Positions 50,826 to 59,355 of a DNA stretch of 64,000 bases are shown piece by piece. The stretch comes from JAFAMS01 sp963715815. Its GTDB lineage: Bacteria > Vulcanimicrobiota > Vulcanimicrobiia > Vulcanimicrobiales > Vulcanimicrobiaceae. Numbering within the stretch: position 1 is the stretch's first letter; the number at the start of each line of letters is the position of its first letter. The stretch spans positions 1,426,001-1,490,000 of the forward strand of contig OY970278.1 in the NCBI GenBank assembly GCA_963715815.1. Direction: 5' to 3'. Made by a program: the position numbers and the translations under genes. A model generated the notes under the pieces. That model worked only from the letters and a program-made list of their open reading frames with translations, ran no database searches and had not been told where the DNA came from.

Positions 50826-51863
50826 TTATTGCGCCGCCTGCGGCGAGGGCAAGAAGCTCACGCCAAGTCCGCAGACTCCGGCCCATACCAGCGCTCCACC
50901 AAGGAGAGGTGGAGAGAACCAAATGCCTCCGGTAGCGAGCGTCACCGCAAAATACGCGCCGTAGTACGCGACCGGAACGAAGAAACCGAAGAGGTGCAGC
51001 GAGCGTCCCGCAAGCGGCGAGATCGGAGAGCGCGCGATGATCGCGTCGGCCGTAATTCCGGCTGCGAGCGACATCACGACGTACGTGAGCAGCATTGGCG
51101 TGTCGTTCGTCAACGCGGCGGCGATGATGCAGTTCCCAAGTACGAAGAAGATCGTCATCGCGCCTGGACGTAATCGAAATCGTGTAGCGAGCCAGACAGC
51201 AAAAAGCATAACGATCAACGTTTGCAAGATGATGACGGCGACGCCGGTGCCCGTCTTGTATAAGAACAGCGTCGTGTTCGTAAAGTAATCCGGGGAATAG
51301 GGAAGCGCGTCCGGAGGGGCGTACATCCGGGCGGCTGATGGATCGAACGCGTATGCCATGCCCAGATGAACGAACTCGATCCAGGTTGCGAGCGAGAAAA
51401 TCAATGGTAGTTGGGACAACAGAGTCCGAAGATCGGAGCGCGACTCGAGCGCGGACAGAATCGGCGCGCTCGTTACTGTGAGAACACCGATTCCGATGAT
51501 GAGGTGCGTGGGACTCGTCACCGCATCGACGCGGTCCTCGATCCCAAAAATCGTATGCCAGATCAGATCGCCGATGCCCCCGATGAAGAAGATCGGTACG
51601 CCGACAAGCGCGACTTGGTATGCCTTTGGGAGGACATTCCAACCGTGATAGCCGCGTGCGCGATTTCTGAGTACCGTTCCCGCAAGGATTGCCGCTCCCG
51701 CGACCATCGCGGCATAGAAGATTGCGTGATACGGCGTGAAGAAGCTCTCGACCGGAACGTGCAAATGCGCCCAGGAATCCCAAAGGAAGCCGCTGGCCAG
51801 CCAAAGGCCGATGACGCTGATCGCGAGATCGAGCGTCGCGTTGCGCGGCGGCGCAATCGACAT
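50826..51863 (-). CDS. Multi-pass membrane protein of unknown function
   Basis: 345 residues with about nine hydrophobic helices. Histidines and acidic residues lie in or at the ends of helices (DSWAHLHVP, FFTPYHAIFY, DLIWHTIFGIED, SPTHLIIGIG), a pattern that could bind metal or haem but matches no family that I know. Its ATG (51861-51863) overlaps the start of the divergent lipoprotein gene inside a CATG. It ends 20 bases before the beta-hydroxyacid dehydrogenase gene on the same strand and may be co-transcribed with it. Confidence 0.7.
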   Translation of the reverse strand: MSIAPPRNATLDLAISVIGLWLASGFLWDSWAHLHVPVESFFTPYHAIFYAAMVAGAAILAGTVLRNRARGYHGWNVLPKAYQVALVGVPIFFIGGIGDLIWHTIFGIEDRVDAVTSPTHLIIGIGVLTVTSAPILSALESRSDLRTLLSQLPLIFSLATWIEFVHLGMAYAFDPSAARMYAPPDALPYSPDYFTNTTLFLYKTGTGVAVIILQTLIVMLFAVWLATRFRLRPGAMTIFFVLGNCIIAAALTNDTPMLLTYVVMSLAAGITADAIIARSPISPLAGRSLHLFGFFVPVAYYGAYFAVTLATGGIWFSPPLLGGALVWAGVCGLGVSFLPSPQAAQ

Positions 51864-52322
51864 GCCCCCAGCTACCGGCCCAGGTACTGGTTCTCCTGGC
51901 TCGCGATTGCGTGCATTGCTACGAGTGGATGCGCATCGGCATCACCGCGCGTCCCTTCCAACGTAGTCGTCGCCGAGCGCGCGCCGGCCGATTGGCCGGC
52001 GCCGATCATCGCCGCGCCGGATGCGCTGCCGCAAATTCAAGCCGTCCGCTTTTCGAGTCTCGACGTCGCGCTTGGAACCGAGTGGAGCGGTGAGATTATC
52101 GCGTCATCCAATACGGCCAGCATCGAGATATTCACGAATCTCTTCGATTTCAGCGTTCCCAGACCGAGCATTGGGCACTTCGCGTTTTCGTTTCGCATTA
52201 TAGACGTACCGCCGTTCTTCGTCCGCGCGTATCCGCTGCGCATCATCGCGCGCAACACCGCAGGCGTGAAAGTCGAAGAAATCGCACCTTTTCGGATTCG
52301 AGGTCGTTACAGCACCCTATGA
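51862..52322 (+). pseudogene. Lipoprotein gene with a frameshift at a C5 tract next to its start
   Basis: From about 51870 to the TGA at 52322 one frame reads as a clean lipoprotein: hydrophobic WFSWLAIACIATSGC with a lipobox (ATSGC), then about 125 residues of beta-rich sequence (VALGTEWSGEII, IEIFTNLFDFSV). No ATG, GTG or TTG lies in that frame. The ATG at 51862 is one base out of frame; one extra C in the CCCCC run at 51865-51869 would give MPPSYRPRYWFSWLAIAC. So the gene is frameshifted, phase-variable, or the base is missing from the assembly. The 3' end overlaps the ferredoxin-like gene (ATGA). Confidence 0.6.
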
Positions 52323-52789
52323 AAACCCTCACGCTTACCCTCAACGATAAACATACGACCGTGACAGTCGAGCCCGACGAGCCACTGCTCTACGTGTTGC
52401 GCGATCGACTCGGACTCGATGGCCCAAAGTTCGGATGTGGTTTGGGACAGTGCGGAGCTTGCACGGTGATGTTGAACGGAACGGCGATTCGCTCGTGTGT
52501 GTACCCAGCGCAGGCTGCATCGGGCACGACGATTACGACGATCGAAGGATTGGGCAGCGAAGAGCACCCCCATCCCGTACAGCAAGCGTTCATCGCCGAA
52601 CAGGCGGCGCAGTGTGGCTATTGCACGAGCGGGATGATCGTGTCCTCGACGGCGCTCTTGCGAAAGAATCCGAATCCGTCGACGGCACAAATCAAGACTG
52701 CTCTCTCGGGAAATCTGTGCCGGTGCGCTTGTCAGCTGCGGGTCGTGCGCGCCGTGCGCCGCGTCGCGCAGGAAGGCCGGCGCGTATGA
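52319..52789 (+). CDS. Molybdenum hydroxylase small [2Fe-2S] subunit (IorA/XdhC-like)
   Basis: 156 residues. The plant-type [2Fe-2S] cluster site is CGLGQCGACTVMLNG plus a later Cys; the second cluster site is QCGYCTSGMI and LCRCACQLRVVRAV (CRCACQ where CRCGTH is common). DEPLLYVLRDRLGLDGPKFG is the usual lead-in. It carries electrons from the molybdenum subunit encoded next, whose ATG overlaps its stop. The pair resembles isoquinoline 1-oxidoreductase and related aldehyde dehydrogenases. Its ATG overlaps the lipoprotein-frame TGA. Confidence 0.92.
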   Translation: MKTLTLTLNDKHTTVTVEPDEPLLYVLRDRLGLDGPKFGCGLGQCGACTVMLNGTAIRSCVYPAQAASGTTITTIEGLGSEEHPHPVQQAFIAEQAAQCGYCTSGMIVSSTALLRKNPNPSTAQIKTALSGNLCRCACQLRVVRAVRRVAQEGRRV

Positions 52790-54834
52790 GCGCGATCTTC
52801 GATCGTAAGAATTTCTTGCGGGTCTCCGGTGCGGTGGTCGTCGGCTTCCGGATGACCACGAGCGCTGCGGGCGCACAAAGCGTTCCGAGCGCCGACCAAG
52901 TCGACTCGTGGCTCTCGATCAAGCCGGACGGAACGGTAACGATTTACATCGGGAAAGTCGAGCTTGGCACCGGGATCGAGACGTCATTCGCGCAGATTGC
53001 CGCCGACGAGCTCGAAGTGGGCCTAGACAAAATTCGCGTCGTCATGGGGATAACGGGCGTAACGCCCGATCAAGGTGTAACGTCCGGTAGTCAGTCGATT
53101 CAATCCGGCTCGATTCCATTGCGCCACGCTTGTGCGACGGCACGCGTTGCGCTCGCAAACGGCACGCTCGTGCGTGGTGGCCCGACGCACCTGCCCGTCG
53201 ATCCGAACGCGCCGCTAAAGACGTCCGGTTTTCGGGTCGTCGGGAAACCCGTGCGCCGGTTCGACGTGCCTAAGAAGGCGTACGGCCGTTTCGATTACGT
53301 CCAAAACGTTCGGATTGCCGGTATGTGGCACGCACGCGTCGTGCGTCCGGCGCGCGTCGGCGCGTCACTCGTATCAATCGATCGCAATTCGATCCGTTCC
53401 GTTCCGTCGGCGCGCATCGTGCAGCAAGGCAATTTCGTCGCCGTTACGGCGCCGCGCGAATGGGATGCAGTGCGTGCCGCAAAGATGTTAAAGGTCACCT
53501 GGAACGGCGGCGGATTGCCGCACCAGCATGAGCTTTACGACGACATCCGCACGACGCCCGCGACGATCAAGCTTCTGCAAACGAACGGAGACGTAGCAGC
53601 TGCGCTCGCCGCTGCTAGCGCGAAATCGACGGCCACGTATCTGTGGCCGTTTCAAACGCACGGTTCGATCGGCCCCTCGTGCGGCGTGGCCGACGTGCGC
53701 AGCGGGAAAGCCGAGATTTGGTCGGGGACGCAGGGTGTGTATCCGCTGCGCGATGCGCTCGCGCAGCTCTTGGCGATGCCCGCCGACGCAATCCGCGTAA
53801 ATTATGTTGAGGCGTCGGGCTGTTACGGTCACAACGGTGCAGACGATTCCGCCGCGGATGCGGCGCTGGTGTCGCGCGCGATCGGCAAGCCGGTTCGCGT
53901 TCAATGGATGCGTGCCGACGAGCATGCTTGGGATCCCAAAGGACCCGCCATGGTGATGGACATGCAAGGCGCGGTTGCGAACGGCAAGATCGTCGCTTGG
54001 CAAAACGACGTCTACACGCCGACGCATTCGCAGCGTCCCAACGGGCAAGGCGGAAATCTTCTAGCCGGCCGTTTAACCGGAATTGCGATTCCCGACAATG
54101 CGAACGTCGGTGGAGATCGGAATGCGCCGATCGAGTATACAGTCCCGGCGCAGCGCGTCAGCGTGCATTGGAGTCAGAGCGCGATCTTGCGCCAGTCTGC
54201 GTTGCGTGGGCTCGGCGGCGTGCAGAACGCGTTTGCAAACGAGTCGTTCATCGACGAGCTGGCACTCGCGGCCGGCGTCGATCCGCTCGAGTTTCGCCTC
54301 GCGCACCTCGAAGATCCGCGCGGCCGCGACGTATTGACGCGCGTCGCCGAGCTCGCAAGCTATAAACCAGGCGTCAAGGGTCGCGGCATCGCGTACGCAC
54401 GTTACGAGGGTCGCGGAGCGTACGTCGCCGCGGTCGTCGATCTTGCGGTCGATCGCGCGAGTGGCGAGGTACGCATCCACAACGTGTGGGTCGCGCACGA
54501 TTGCGGCTTGATCGTCAACCCGGACGGATTGCGCAATCAAATCGAGGGCAACGTCGTCCAAGCCGCGAGCCGTGCGCTCAAAGAAGAGATAAAATGGAAT
54601 GACGGTGCGGTTAGCACGCTCGATTGGCAAACGTATCCGATCGTCCGGTTTGCCGAGCTGCCCGACGTCGAGATCGCGCTAATCGATCGGCCATCCGAAA
54701 AGCCTCTGGGCGCGGGAGAAGCTACAAGCGTCGTCATCGCGCCCGCGATCGCAAACGCGATCTTCACGGCGACGGGCGCGCGTCTTCGTCAGGCGCCGTT
54801 TACGCCCGCTCGGGTAAAAGGCGCGCTGGCTTAA
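52786..54834 (+). CDS. Molybdenum hydroxylase large subunit (IorB-like), shortened
   Basis: 682 residues from the ATG at 52786. The N-terminus DRKNFLRVSGAVVVGF resembles a Tat signal but with RK for RR. DGTVTIYIGKVELGTGIETS starts the substrate domain; SALRGLGGVQNAFANESFID and the catalytic Glu in GAGEATSVVIAPAIANAIF are present. Relatives have about 700-780 residues; here HACATARVAL jumps straight to ANGTLVRGGP, so roughly 50-80 residues usually found there are missing, in frame. It hydroxylates an aldehyde or N-heterocycle at a molybdenum-cytosine-dinucleotide centre. No cytochrome subunit is nearby, and the gene converges on the dehydrogenase at 54831. Confidence 0.85.
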   Translation: MSAIFDRKNFLRVSGAVVVGFRMTTSAAGAQSVPSADQVDSWLSIKPDGTVTIYIGKVELGTGIETSFAQIAADELEVGLDKIRVVMGITGVTPDQGVTSGSQSIQSGSIPLRHACATARVALANGTLVRGGPTHLPVDPNAPLKTSGFRVVGKPVRRFDVPKKAYGRFDYVQNVRIAGMWHARVVRPARVGASLVSIDRNSIRSVPSARIVQQGNFVAVTAPREWDAVRAAKMLKVTWNGGGLPHQHELYDDIRTTPATIKLLQTNGDVAAALAAASAKSTATYLWPFQTHGSIGPSCGVADVRSGKAEIWSGTQGVYPLRDALAQLLAMPADAIRVNYVEASGCYGHNGADDSAADAALVSRAIGKPVRVQWMRADEHAWDPKGPAMVMDMQGAVANGKIVAWQNDVYTPTHSQRPNGQGGNLLAGRLTGIAIPDNANVGGDRNAPIEYTVPAQRVSVHWSQSAILRQSALRGLGGVQNAFANESFIDELALAAGVDPLEFRLAHLEDPRGRDVLTRVAELASYKPGVKGRGIAYARYEGRGAYVAAVVDLAVDRASGEVRIHNVWVAHDCGLIVNPDGLRNQIEGNVVQAASRALKEEIKWNDGAVSTLDWQTYPIVRFAELPDVEIALIDRPSEKPLGAGEATSVVIAPAIANAIFTATGARLRQAPFTPARVKGALA

Positions 54835-55886
54835 ACCGCTTCGGCGATTGCTTTCCCGACGTCTTCGGTGCTTGCCGTGCCGCCGATGTCGCGCGTGCGC
54901 GGGCCGCTTTGCAGCACTTTCTCGATTGCGTGCACGATTGCGTTCGCAGCATCGGGATAACCGAGATGCTCGAGCATCATTGCGCCCGACCAAATCTGAC
55001 CGATTGGATTGGCAATGCGCTTTCCGGCGATATCGGGAGCGGATCCGTGCACCGGTTCAAACATCGACGGGAATTCGCGCTCGGGGTTGAGATTTGCAGA
55101 CGGCGCAATACCGATCGTCCCGGTAACGGCAGGGCCAAGATCCGAAAGAATGTCACCGAAGAGATTCGAACCGACGACGACATCGAACCAATCGGGATGC
55201 TGGACGAAGTGCGCCGTCAGAATATCAACGTGATATTGATCGGTTTTTACGTCTGGGTAGTTCGTCGCCATCGCGCGCACGCGTTCATCCCAATAAGGCA
55301 TCGTAATCGTGATGCCGTTTGATTTCGTCGCCGAGGTTAGATGTTTTTTCGGACGGCTGCGCGCCAGCTCGTATGAGAAGCGCAGAATCCGGTCGACGCC
55401 GCGCCGGGTGAACACCGATTCTTGCACGACGAGCTCGTCGTCTGTGCCCTCGTTGAGACGACCGCCAATCGACGAGTATTCGCCTTCGTTGTTCTCGCGC
55501 ACAATCCAGAAATCGATGTCGCCGGTCTTGCGGTTGGCGAGGGGCGATTCGATCCCGGGCATCAGGCGGACCGGACGCAAATTGACGTACTGCCGGAACG
55601 TGCGCCGGATCGGTATGAGCAGACCCCAGAGCGAGACGTGATCGGGGACGCTCGGCCAACCGACGGCGCCTAAGAAGATCGCGTCGTGGTGCGCGATGCG
55701 CGCGAGCCCGTCATCGGGCATCATCTTGCCGGTCGCCGCGAAGACCTCGCAGCTCCAGGGCAGCGCGTCCCACTCGAACGTTATTCCGGCCTTCTTTGCA
55801 GCCGCGTCGACGACGCGGATTCCCTCGGGGACGACTTCCTTACCGATGCCGTCTCCGGCGATCGTCGCGATACGGAATGATTTCAC
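54831..55886 (-). CDS. Tartrate/D-malate dehydrogenase-type decarboxylating dehydrogenase
   Basis: 351 residues from the GTG at 55886; an ATG at 55955 would overlap the divergent regulator. It belongs to the isocitrate/isopropylmalate dehydrogenase superfamily: IATIAGDGIGKEVVPEG, then VRENNEGEYSSIGGRL, which is the tartrate/D-malate (TtuC/DmlA) version, and MFEPVHGSAPDIAGKRIANP. It oxidises and decarboxylates a 2-hydroxy acid with NAD. A GntR gene is divergent 62 bases away and may control it. Isopropylmalate dehydrogenase is unlikely because no leucine gene is near. Confidence 0.87.
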   Translation of the reverse strand: MKSFRIATIAGDGIGKEVVPEGIRVVDAAAKKAGITFEWDALPWSCEVFAATGKMMPDDGLARIAHHDAIFLGAVGWPSVPDHVSLWGLLIPIRRTFRQYVNLRPVRLMPGIESPLANRKTGDIDFWIVRENNEGEYSSIGGRLNEGTDDELVVQESVFTRRGVDRILRFSYELARSRPKKHLTSATKSNGITITMPYWDERVRAMATNYPDVKTDQYHVDILTAHFVQHPDWFDVVVGSNLFGDILSDLGPAVTGTIGIAPSANLNPEREFPSMFEPVHGSAPDIAGKRIANPIGQIWSGAMMLEHLGYPDAANAIVHAIEKVLQSGPRTRDIGGTASTEDVGKAIAEAV

Positions 55887-55931
55887 GCTAGGTTGTCGGC
55901 CTAGGTACTTCGTGTTCCCTCTTGCCCGATG

Positions 55932-55964
55932 TTGTCTTGGAATGTAATATGACATTTGTCTTGG
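55932..55964. promoter_or_regulatory. Repeats in the divergent dehydrogenase-regulator spacer
   Basis: TTGTCTTGG occurs at 55932-55940 and again at 55956-55964 (24 bases apart), flanking an inverted element AATGT-N6-ACATT (55941-55956). The position covers the regulator's start codon and lies upstream of the divergent dehydrogenase gene, where an autoregulatory GntR operator would be expected. Visual call only. Confidence 0.35.
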
Positions 55965-56692
55965 CCGAGAGGGGTTTCGCGCACGCCAAGTTCGACGGTC
56001 CAGAAGCGCTTTACGTGCAGCTGGCCGAGGACTTGGCGCGCCGAATTAGGAGCGGTGAATACGGTCCGCGCCGCCGTCTTCCAGGTGAGTTCGAGCTGGT
56101 CGACCGCTACGGCCTCAGCCGCGTTACCGTTCGCCAAGCGATGTCGGTTCTCGAGCGGCGTGGACTCGTCATACGGCGTCGTGGCGTCGGCACGTTCGTT
56201 GCGTCGCCGAAGGTGCACCAGGATCTCGCCGAACCGCTGCGCGGTTTCTATGACGGATTGATCGCGCGCGGGCTCAAGCCTGAATTCTCGCTCGTCGAGT
56301 TTCGCAAGGTGACGCCCAGCGCGCAGATCGCCGCCAAACTCGGGACCGACACCGCGATGCTCGTGACGCGTTTGTATAAGCTCGACAATGCACCGTTCGC
56401 GGTAACGAGCATTCACATGCATCCGATTACGTCGGACGTTACGCGCGAAGAAGTTTCATCGACGCCGGCCTATCAGATTTTGGAACGGCTCGATAGGAAG
56501 ATCGCGCGCGCCGATCTTACGATCCGCGCGCAGGCGGCGGGTCACGGGCCGGGACGTTTGCTCGAGGTCGCTGCAGCGGAGCCGGTTTTGATCTTGGATC
56601 GTACCAGTTATGACGAAAAAGGCGCGGCGCTTGAAAATAGCGTCTGCTATCTGCGTTCGGATGCGTACGAGTTCGGGCTGACGATCGGTTGA
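55949..56692 (+). CDS. GntR-family regulator with UTRA domain
   Basis: 247 residues from the ATG at 55949 (an ATG at 55922 adds nine residues). Winged helix-turn-helix at about 18-85: ALYVQLAEDLARRIRSGEYG, LPGEFELVDRYGLSRVTVRQ, RGVGTFVASP. The UTRA effector domain follows and ends with LDRTSYDEKGAALENSVCYL. Divergent from the tartrate/malate-type dehydrogenase and directly upstream of a P1 peptidase gene (TTGA overlap), so it may control both. The effector is unknown. Confidence 0.9.
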   Translation: MTFVLAERGFAHAKFDGPEALYVQLAEDLARRIRSGEYGPRRRLPGEFELVDRYGLSRVTVRQAMSVLERRGLVIRRRGVGTFVASPKVHQDLAEPLRGFYDGLIARGLKPEFSLVEFRKVTPSAQIAAKLGTDTAMLVTRLYKLDNAPFAVTSIHMHPITSDVTREEVSSTPAYQILERLDRKIARADLTIRAQAAGHGPGRLLEVAAAEPVLILDRTSYDEKGAALENSVCYLRSDAYEFGLTIG

Positions 56693-57750
56693 AGAGAAGG
56701 TCGTTTGTCGCGAGCGCTGCAACCGGCGCAATGGTTGCGGCGTCGCTTGGAGATGCGCAGTCTGCTTCATTTATGATCGATCCGCATAGTGCGATTACCG
56801 ACGTCGCCGGAATCAAAGTCGGCCATTTCACGTCGACCGCGCGACCGACGGGATGTACCGTCGTGCTTGCGCCGCCCGGCGGAGCCGTCGGGGGCGTCGA
56901 CGTCCGCGGGTCCGCTCCCGGAACGCGCGAAACCGATTTGCTCAACCCCGAAAATCTCGTCGATCGCGTCAACGCGATCGTGCTTGCGGGCGGAAGCGCG
57001 TTCGGGCTGGATGCCGCAAGCGGCGTCGTTCGGTGGCTCGATGAACGCGGCATCGGCTATGACGTTCGCATTGCGAAGGTTCCGATCGTGCCGGCTGCTA
57101 TACTCTTCGATCTTGCCGTCGGCGATCCGAAGGTTCGTCCGGATGCTGCTGCCGGTTACACGGCGTGTAATGCTGCAACGCCGGAACGCCCGGGAGAAGG
57201 CAACGTCGGCGCCGGTGCCGGCGCGACCGTCGGCAAGCTGTTTGGATTCGACCGCGCGATGAAAAGCGGAATCGGCACGGCATCGGTAACGCTCGACGGA
57301 CTCGTCGTTGGTGCAGTCGTAGCGGTGAACGCGATCGGCGACGTCATCGATCCGGCAACGGGCCGAGTTGTCGCGGGCGCGCGTAGCAAAGACGGTAAGA
57401 AGACGATCAACGCGGTGCAAACTGTTCTCGGCGGCGAAGTTCCCGCGATACTTGCAGCGGGGACGGCGACGACGATCGGCGTCGTTGCCACCAACGCCGA
57501 ACTCACGAAAGCACAAGCGCAAAAGGTCGCGCAGATGGCGCACGACGGGATCGCGCGCGCGATTGCGCCTTCGCACACGATGTTCGACGGCGATACGATT
57601 TTCACGATGGCTACCGGCAGCGCCAAGAAGACCGGAAACCCGACGTTGCTTGGACTCATGGCAGCCGAAGTCGTCGTAGCATCTATATTACGTGCCGTCA
57701 ACGCCGCCCGCGGTTTACCGGGTTTACCTTCGGCTCACGACCTACGCTAG
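56689..57750 (+). CDS. P1-family (DmpA/L-aminopeptidase-like) peptidase with Tat-type signal
   Basis: 353 residues from a TTG overlapping the regulator's stop. KRRSFVASAATGAMVAASLG looks like a Tat signal. ITDVAGIKVGHFTSTARPTG and LAGGSAFGLDAASGVVRWLD are P1-family openings; VVATNAELTKAQAQKVAQMA and APSHTMFDGDTIFTMATG surround the self-cleavage and nucleophile region. These self-processing hydrolases release N-terminal D- or L-residues or beta-peptides. If exported it would act outside the inner membrane. It converges on the cupin gene (4-base overlap). Confidence 0.85.
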   Translation: MKRRSFVASAATGAMVAASLGDAQSASFMIDPHSAITDVAGIKVGHFTSTARPTGCTVVLAPPGGAVGGVDVRGSAPGTRETDLLNPENLVDRVNAIVLAGGSAFGLDAASGVVRWLDERGIGYDVRIAKVPIVPAAILFDLAVGDPKVRPDAAAGYTACNAATPERPGEGNVGAGAGATVGKLFGFDRAMKSGIGTASVTLDGLVVGAVVAVNAIGDVIDPATGRVVAGARSKDGKKTINAVQTVLGGEVPAILAAGTATTIGVVATNAELTKAQAQKVAQMAHDGIARAIAPSHTMFDGDTIFTMATGSAKKTGNPTLLGLMAAEVVVASILRAVNAARGLPGLPSAHDLR

Positions 57751-58223
57751 TCGTCGCTGTTGAGGAAGTACGCGATCTCCGGATTGCGTCGCAGGTCGTG
57801 CAGCTCGTCGTCGGTCGGCAGCTGCGGACGATCGCGTTCGCTCGGCACGAGACACAGGAATCCCATCGGTTCGTCGTCGCCGGCACGAAATTGATGCCAC
57901 GTCATCGGCGGGACACGAAAGAGATCGAACTGGTGAATCGGATGGATCTCCGTTCCGACCAGCGCCTGGCCGCCACCGCGCAAGATCATCACGGCGTGGA
58001 CATGTTCGTGCCGTTCGAGCGTCGTGTGGCCGCCGGCGCCGACTTCAAAATAGCGCCATTGATAACCGAGCTCGGCCTCTTCGAAGAGCACGGAGCGCGT
58101 CACGTCTTTGAACGGTGCGCTGCCCTCTTCTTTATATTGCAGCACGTCGACGCTCTGCCAACGGTAGTTCGCGCCATCCGGCTGGAACGTCCGCGCGTGA
58201 CGCGACTCGGTCGTCTCTCTCAT
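57747..58223 (-). CDS. Cupin-domain protein coupled to a RuBisCO-like protein
   Basis: 158 residues; the ATG overlaps the stop of the RuBisCO-like gene by 4 bases. RYFEVGAGGHTTLERHEHVH and QFDLFRVPPMTWHQFRAG are the cupin motifs, with His, His, Glu-type and His ligands for a metal. It ends with an acidic tail. Because it is co-translated with the RuBisCO-like protein it probably acts on the same or a neighbouring metabolite, for example as an isomerase or epimerase; this is inference. Confidence 0.82.
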   Translation of the reverse strand: MRETTESRHARTFQPDGANYRWQSVDVLQYKEEGSAPFKDVTRSVLFEEAELGYQWRYFEVGAGGHTTLERHEHVHAVMILRGGGQALVGTEIHPIHQFDLFRVPPMTWHQFRAGDDEPMGFLCLVPSERDRPQLPTDDELHDLRRNPEIAYFLNSDD

Positions 58224-59314
58224 ACCCCTTGCACAACCGCACGGGCGAAGGTTCGGCTTCGCTCCGCGAGCCGGTCGCCGGCCGAAAGCAAGCTGCCGCC
58301 GATCAGAAGCATCACGTCCGTGCCGTAAAACGCGATCATCTCGCCCACGCGCTCGACCGTCATCCCGCCTGCCGGAACCGGCATCGCCGGCCGAATCGAA
58401 TCCCAGGGTTCGCGCGCCGCATCTGCGAGCGCTCGACAGACGTCTGCGCTGTAGGCGAATCGGCCGCCGTAATTTGGATAAATCGTTGCGTCCGCGCCGA
58501 GCAGCCGGAAGAATTTGCCGAAAAGCCAGACCGGCGATATGCGCGAGGCGCCACCGAACGCGGGATGTGCGAGGATGACGAACTCAGGGAACGTCGTAAC
58601 GAACTCGGCGAAGGTCCCGAGGCCGATCAGCATCGGCGCGAGCAGCACCGCTCGAATGCCGCATTCGCGTGCGCGCTCGGCCTGTTCAAAGATTCGTCGC
58701 GGCGAGCCGACCAGACTCGGCGCGTATACGACCGGCTTTCCGATCGCAGCCGAAGCGCGCTCGGCGGCCGACTGACAGGCGCGGACGCGCTCAGCAAAAG
58801 GCGCGTAGGCCTGATCGGCGATGCCATGATCGTCCTTGATCACGTCGATTCCGGCTCGTCCGAACGTTTCGCACAGCTCGGCCAGCGTTTGCGGCGATGA
58901 TCCCTGCGGCTTGAGCGCCGTACACGTCAGCGGACGCTCCGGAGCTTCGACGAGCGCGCGCAATCCCGCGATCCCGTGACGTGGTCCGCCGAAACGTTTG
59001 AGCAGCTCAGGCGGGAATGCGACGTCCTCCAGCTCGACGTCGTCTTGCAAGGAGCAATTTCCGAAGAGCATATTGGTAAGCTGCGTCACATCTCCGCCCG
59101 TCGTTGCAGTCGCTAGCTGTAAGGTGACGCGATGTCGTTGCGCGTCGATCGGTTCGATCGAAGCCACGCGCGCCACGATGGATTCGCGGATCTTGGGATC
59201 GTCGACGGCTTCGAGCGGCATCTCGATGCTCTGCTCCAGAGCAAGCGCCGCAGCGCGTTTCTTGACCTCGCCGGCACGCGATGCAAGCAAGTACGTTGCA
59301 GAAACCCAAGCCAT
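58220..59314 (-). CDS. RuBisCO-like protein (form IV)
   Basis: 364 residues, shorter than true RuBisCO large chains. CTALKPQGSSPQTLAEL and GIDVIKDDHGIADQAYAPF align with the catalytic KPKLG and KDDE regions: Lys135 keeps the position of K175 but K177 is Gln137; Lys160 and Asp162 keep K201 and D203 but E204 is His163. ILAHPAFGGAS resembles the 294-histidine strand. No GKLEG loop-6 lysine (K334) is seen. It cannot be a normal carboxylase. Known form IV proteins act as enolases in methionine salvage or as isomerases and decarboxylases of acid-sugar phosphates. It is coupled to a cupin and divergent from the PilZ pair. Confidence 0.88.
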   Translation of the reverse strand: MAWVSATYLLASRAGEVKKRAAALALEQSIEMPLEAVDDPKIRESIVARVASIEPIDAQRHRVTLQLATATTGGDVTQLTNMLFGNCSLQDDVELEDVAFPPELLKRFGGPRHGIAGLRALVEAPERPLTCTALKPQGSSPQTLAELCETFGRAGIDVIKDDHGIADQAYAPFAERVRACQSAAERASAAIGKPVVYAPSLVGSPRRIFEQAERARECGIRAVLLAPMLIGLGTFAEFVTTFPEFVILAHPAFGGASRISPVWLFGKFFRLLGADATIYPNYGGRFAYSADVCRALADAAREPWDSIRPAMPVPAGGMTVERVGEMIAFYGTDVMLLIGGSLLSAGDRLAERSRTFARAVVQGV

Positions 59315-59355
59315 ACCGCGAGGAGGCTTCGCACGGTGAGGAGTAGAGCCTCTCC

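Noticed and set aside
49927..51804. Very long minus-strand frame extending the beta-hydroxyacid dehydrogenase N-terminally
   Set aside because: The extension runs in another frame across the membrane protein gene; the conserved NAD motif begins right after the ATG at 50805.
51411..51861. Upstream extension of the lipoprotein frame to an ATG at 51411
   Set aside because: It is antisense to the membrane protein gene and its charged composition is unlike an N-terminus; the signal sequence would be internal.
58220..59314. True RuBisCO and carbon fixation
   Set aside because: Metal-site Glu204 is His, K177 is Gln, the loop-6 lysine is missing, the chain is short and no phosphoribulokinase or small subunit is visible.
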